From: Candidatus Omnitrophota bacterium
GTDB lineage: Bacteria > Omnitrophota > Gorgyraeia > Gygaellales > Profunditerraquicolaceae
DNA: 14,292 nt
Direction of reading: 5' to 3'
Assembly (NCBI GenBank): GCA_028717045.1
Contig: JAQUON010000026.1
Span: 1 to 14,292, forward strand
Within the stretch, counting starts at the first letter, position 1, and each line of letters opens with the position of its first letter. A program made the translations under genes and the position numbers. Below, in pieces: positions 11,096 through 14,292 of the stretch. The notes below the pieces were generated by a model. It was not told where the DNA came from, did no database searches, and saw only the letters and a program-made list of their open reading frames with translations.

Positions 11096-12899
11096 AGAAT
11101 GGATCCTGTTGATTGGTATTGCCCTTATTGCGTTTCAGGTGTGGTGTGCGCTTGGCTACCCTGAATTTGCGTTTGTGGATTTATCGGTAGACAGAAATAA
11201 GGCCATCGAAAAAGCGCAAGCCTACCTCGCCCAGCGCGCAGTCAACCCAAGCGGCTATACAACGGCAGTGACCTTTTTGACCGACGACTGGTCTGACAGG
11301 TATTTACAGAAGACAGTCGGCTTTAAGGGAGAGAAGGAATTTATCCAAAGGCACGACTTCGAGTTATTTTCCTGGAAGGTGCGGTTCTTTAAAGAGCTCT
11401 CCAAGGAAGAATATACCGTTGCAGTCAGCCCCAAAACAGGCGCCGTCATAGGCTTTAAGCATTTAATAGAAGACACAGAGCCCAGGCCTGTCGTTGATAA
11501 GGAGAAGGCGCTTGCCAGGGCGAAGGAATTCTTACGCGACACCAAAGGCCTTGATTTAAAAGAGTATGATTTTCATGCCGAGAGTGTGCAGAAATACGAC
11601 AACCGCACTGACTATAGTTTCAGCTGGGAGAAAAAAGGGGCCTACATCCCCTGGAAGAAAAACGAAGGGTATGCAAAGCTTTTGACCGGGGCGACTATTT
11701 CCGGCAATGAGGTGCGTGAATACTATATACGCGTGCTGGATATCCCGGAGAAGTTCCACCGTTATATAGAAAACCAGATGACTTCCGGGGAATACCTTTC
11801 CACCATTTCTTTTGTCGCCCTCCTGGTATTGCTGGCATGGGCGATTTATTTTGTAGTCAAGAGGCAGCATACCTTTGTGGTCCGCGCCTGCCGGAAGCTG
11901 TATTTCGGCCTTATCGTATTTTTGGTAGCAATAAACCTTGTCTATGTAGCGAATAACATGCAGGGTATTATCATGGGGTATGCCACTACCTCGCGCATGT
12001 CCGCATACCTGGGGCTTTATCTCTTGAGGTTATGCGTGAATATCATATTCGTCAGCATTGCCTTTGTGATGCCCGGCCTGGCAGGGGAGTCTATCCGCAG
12101 CGAAGTGCTGCCTGAAAAGTCCCACACCTCGTTTTTGCACTACATCCGTTCCAGCTGGCTTAACCGTTCGCTGAGCCGCTCTATTTTCCTTGGCTATCTT
12201 GTATTTTTTGCGTTGCTCGGATTGCAGGCAGGAATCTTTCACATAGGGCAGCGCTATGCGGGCGTCTGGAAAGAATGGCTGATGCTTAGCCAGCTCTCCT
12301 CCTCGTATGTGCCGTTTGTGAGCGCGTTTGTCGTCGGAGTAACCGCCAGCCTTAACGAAGAGGTGATATTCAGGCTCTTCGGCGTAAGCTGGGCAACGAA
12401 GTATTTTAAGCGTCTTGCCTTAGGCGTGTTCTTTAGTGCGCTCTTGTGGGGCATGGGCCATGCACGATACGCGATATTTCCGACGTGGTTCAGGAGCGTT
12501 GAGGTTACGCTGCTGGGCTGTTTTCTCGGTTTCATATTCATACGCTATGGCCTGATTGCGGTACTTATCGCGCACTATCTCTTTGATGTCTTCTGGGGCT
12601 CGGCTGCATACATATTCGGGCACAGCAGCCTTTTCTTATTTAGCGGCTCTCTTGTTATTTTCGTATTGCCCCTGGGAGTCGCAGCCGTTTCCTACTTCCT
12701 TAATAAAAATGAGAAGGAAAATGATATCGTGCTTGCCTTGACTGCGACGCAACACTACAACTTGGGCATCCTCAAGGTCTTTTTAGAAACAAGGAAATCG
12801 CAAGGCGCTGATATAGGGCTGCTTAAAAAAGAGTTACTTACGCATAACTGGGACCCCCTGTTGATTGATTTGGGCATAAAAGAAGTCTTTGGCCTCTAA
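11079..12899 (+). CDS. CPBP (Rce1/Abi-type) intramembrane protease with PepSY-like N-terminal region
   Basis: A 606-residue membrane protein. A first membrane helix (about 8-25) leads to a large non-membrane part, about 30-235, containing two similar segments that look like PepSY repeats: an A-rich helix (VDRNKAIEKAQAYLAQ; VDKEKALARAKEFLRD) each followed by beta strands, the first ending in YTVAVSPKTGAVIGF. Several membrane helices follow. The protease domain shows NEEVIFR (426-432; Glu427, Glu428, Arg432), WGMGHARY (His461) and IAHYLFDVFW (His499, Asp503), the catalytic set of glutamate-type CPBP proteases. About 65 residues after the last helix form a soluble tail ending GLLKKELLTHNWDPLLIDLGI. 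The frame is open to a GTG at 11019, but the ATG at 11079, just before the first membrane helix, is a better start. Substrate unknown. Confidence 0.85.
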   Translation: MKPKIREWILLIGIALIAFQVWCALGYPEFAFVDLSVDRNKAIEKAQAYLAQRAVNPSGYTTAVTFLTDDWSDRYLQKTVGFKGEKEFIQRHDFELFSWKVRFFKELSKEEYTVAVSPKTGAVIGFKHLIEDTEPRPVVDKEKALARAKEFLRDTKGLDLKEYDFHAESVQKYDNRTDYSFSWEKKGAYIPWKKNEGYAKLLTGATISGNEVREYYIRVLDIPEKFHRYIENQMTSGEYLSTISFVALLVLLAWAIYFVVKRQHTFVVRACRKLYFGLIVFLVAINLVYVANNMQGIIMGYATTSRMSAYLGLYLLRLCVNIIFVSIAFVMPGLAGESIRSEVLPEKSHTSFLHYIRSSWLNRSLSRSIFLGYLVFFALLGLQAGIFHIGQRYAGVWKEWLMLSQLSSSYVPFVSAFVVGVTASLNEEVIFRLFGVSWATKYFKRLALGVFFSALLWGMGHARYAIFPTWFRSVEVTLLGCFLGFIFIRYGLIAVLIAHYLFDVFWGSAAYIFGHSSLFLFSGSLVIFVLPLGVAAVSYFLNKNEKENDIVLALTATQHYNLGILKVFLETRKSQGADIGLLKKELLTHNWDPLLIDLGIKEVFGL

Positions 12900-12914
12900 A
12901 AAAGGGTAAGCGTC

Positions 12915-13661
12915 ATGTTGCTACAGTATATTGTATTGGGAATCGTGCAGGGGGTTACTGAATTTCTTCCGGTGAGTAGCTCTGCGCACCTGGTAATACT
13001 GCAGAAACTTTTCAGGATGGAGGATATCGCCCTGGCAAACGCAGTGGTCCTGCATCTGGGCACGATTGCTGCGCTATGCGTGTTTTTTTCTAAGGACATA
13101 CTGCAAGCCCTGCGTAACAGGCAGACCGTCCTTCTGATACTTATTGTGACTGCGGTTACCGGCATCATAGGGGTTGCCGGAAGGCATCAGTTCGAAGCGC
13201 TGTTTACTTCGCCGCGCCTGGCTGCGCTGGCGCTGATTGTGACGGGCGCCATCCTTATCCTTTCGAAATATGTGAGCGGCGGCACACGGCCGTCGCTGCG
13301 CATAAAGGATGCCCTCATCCTGGGATTCACGCAAGGCTGCGCGATCATCCCGGGCATTTCGCGTTCCGGGATTACCATCTCTACGCTTTTATTCCGTAAG
13401 ATAAACAGGGAGGTGAGTTTTAAATTTTCCTTTATCGCTTCTATCCCGGCTATCCTGGGAGCAGCAGCCTTAGAGGCAAAAGAGGTACAGGGCGCTATAC
13501 AGGGGGCCATGGTATACCATACAGCCGGTTTTGTCTTTAGTTTTCTTTCGGGCCTTGTTGCGCTCCGGTTCTTAAAGAAAAGCATCACTACGTCGAAATT
13601 CCATCTATTCGGCTATTATTGTTTTGTCGTCGCGATAGTTACCTTATTATATTTACGATGA
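12915..13661 (+). CDS. uppP: Undecaprenyl-diphosphatase UppP (BacA)
   Basis: A 248-residue polytopic membrane enzyme that removes a phosphate from undecaprenyl diphosphate, recycling the lipid carrier for peptidoglycan and O-antigen synthesis; excess gives bacitracin resistance. The first signature is GIVQGVTEFLPVSSSAH (9-25), with Glu16 and Ser21-23 of the active site and Ala24 where most members have Gly. The second is PGISRSG (146-152), with Arg150. The TM-rich remainder and length fit the family (about 265). AAGGG at 12902-12906, eight bases before the ATG, is a good ribosome site. The gene follows the CPBP protease by 15 bases and overlaps the kinase by four, consistent with one operon. 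Confidence 0.96.
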   Translation: MLLQYIVLGIVQGVTEFLPVSSSAHLVILQKLFRMEDIALANAVVLHLGTIAALCVFFSKDILQALRNRQTVLLILIVTAVTGIIGVAGRHQFEALFTSPRLAALALIVTGAILILSKYVSGGTRPSLRIKDALILGFTQGCAIIPGISRSGITISTLLFRKINREVSFKFSFIASIPAILGAAALEAKEVQGAIQGAMVYHTAGFVFSFLSGLVALRFLKKSITTSKFHLFGYYCFVVAIVTLLYLR

Positions 13662-14292
13662 GTATTGCGGTTGTAGGCACAGTAGCGTTGGATACGGTCA
13701 AAACACCTCATGGCAAGAGGGTGCAGATGCTGGGCGGCTCTGCCGTGCATTTTGCGATGGCTGCCAGGCTTTTTACCCGCGTTAACTTAGTGGCGGTCGT
13801 AGGGCGCGATTTCCCCTCAAGGCATATCACGTTCCTTAGGCGTAAAGGCATCACGCTTTCCTCTCTTCTGGTTGATAACGGTAAGACCTTTCAGTGGAGC
13901 GGAGAATACAAGGGTGACCTTAATACCGCAATCACCCTGCGCACCGAGTTGGGCGTGCTTTTGAAATTCAGGCCGTTGTTGAGCGAAGCAGACAGAAGGC
14001 TTAAATACCTTTTCCTGGCAAATATCGACCCTGATATACAGCGGCGCGTATTAGAAGGTATGCATGCGCCGAAGCTGATTGCCCTGGACAGCATGAATTA
14101 CTGGATACACCATAAGAAAAAATCATTGCTGAAGCTTTTAGGGAGAGTGGATATGTATGTTGCCAACGATCAGGAAGCAAGGCTGCTTTCAGGCGAATAC
14201 AACCTCATTAAAGCTGCGGCAGCCTTGGAAAGGCTTGGCCCGGCCATGGTGCGTATAAAAAAAGGCGAGCACGGGGTCCTGCTGCATAGCAA
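13658..14292 (+). CDS. PfkB-family sugar/nucleoside kinase, N-terminal 211 residues (cut by window end)
   Basis: The frame opens at an ATG overlapping the uppP stop (ATGA) and remains open to the last base. The start MSIAVVGTVALDTVKTP gives the first strand and substrate Asp12; the first ribokinase signature is LGGSAVHFAMAA (25-36) and AVVGRDF (46-52); a lid-like beta segment follows; then LFLANIDP and VDMYVANDQEARLLSGE (the N-x-x-E region of PfkB proteins), and VRIKKGEHGVLL near the window end. The catalytic G-A-G-D motif would come after the window. The closest type is the branch often annotated simply as carbohydrate or sugar kinase with a T-P-x-G-K-R motif near residue 16-21; the substrate is not established. 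Co-translation with uppP suggests a housekeeping role. Confidence 0.85.
   Translation, partial: MSIAVVGTVALDTVKTPHGKRVQMLGGSAVHFAMAARLFTRVNLVAVVGRDFPSRHITFLRRKGITLSSLLVDNGKTFQWSGEYKGDLNTAITLRTELGVLLKFRPLLSEADRRLKYLFLANIDPDIQRRVLEGMHAPKLIALDSMNYWIHHKKKSLLKLLGRVDMYVANDQEARLLSGEYNLIKAAAALERLGPAMVRIKKGEHGVLLHS

Overview
All the genes I can support lie on the + strand and are tightly packed. No gene-free stretch exceeds about 110 bases. TAA, TAG and TGA all act as stops, so this is the ordinary bacterial code. A TonB-dependent outer-membrane receptor implies a Gram-negative (diderm) cell. Iron-sulphur proteins are frequent (ferredoxin, NifU/NifS, NadA, an Fe-S-type nuclease) and the homocysteine route is of the type known from anaerobes. 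Together with the mid-range GC and frequent AGG arginine codons, this suggests an uncultured anaerobic bacterium such as Omnitrophota (Candidatus Omnitrophica) or a delta-proteobacterium-like lineage. That placement is inference from gene content; no rRNA is present to settle it.

Layout. (1) 1-69 is the tail of a glutaredoxin-like gene. (2) 178-5377 looks like one operon: COG1900/DUF39 homocysteine-forming enzyme, NifU scaffold, NIL-domain 2x[4Fe-4S] ferredoxin, NifS cysteine desulphurase, a HypE/SelD-like AIR-synthase-family protein, and BirA biotin ligase/repressor. The first and third genes are the two halves of the sulphide-to-homocysteine system known from methanogens; NifU/NifS would supply sulphur and clusters. 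(3) 5378-5476 holds a consensus sigma70 promoter (TTGACA-N17-TATAAT) whose -10 box sits in the loop of a perfect 10-bp inverted repeat followed by seven T, and whose -35 box overlaps a BirA-box-like dyad. It drives a TonB-dependent receptor (5477-7309). (4) 7310-7700 has its own promoter, an 18-bp perfect palindrome at the expected transcription start, and a 100-residue ABM-like protein. (5) 7770 to the window end looks like one housekeeping operon: mnmA, nadA, a Cas4-like PD-(D/E)XK nuclease, an RluA-type pseudouridine synthase, a PepSY-CPBP membrane protease, uppP and a PfkB-family kinase cut by the window edge. Most junctions overlap or have gaps of 2-15 bases.

How the parts may work together. 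The first operon couples sulphur mobilisation to homocysteine (hence methionine) synthesis and ends in the biotin sensor BirA. The gene after birA is an outer-membrane importer whose promoter carries a BirA-box-like dyad, so a biotin-uptake circuit is the most attractive untested idea here; cobalamin is the main alternative substrate. The four transcription units I propose each start with an exact TATAAT, which supports the division. I found no CRISPR array, tRNA, rRNA, insertion sequence or phage gene.
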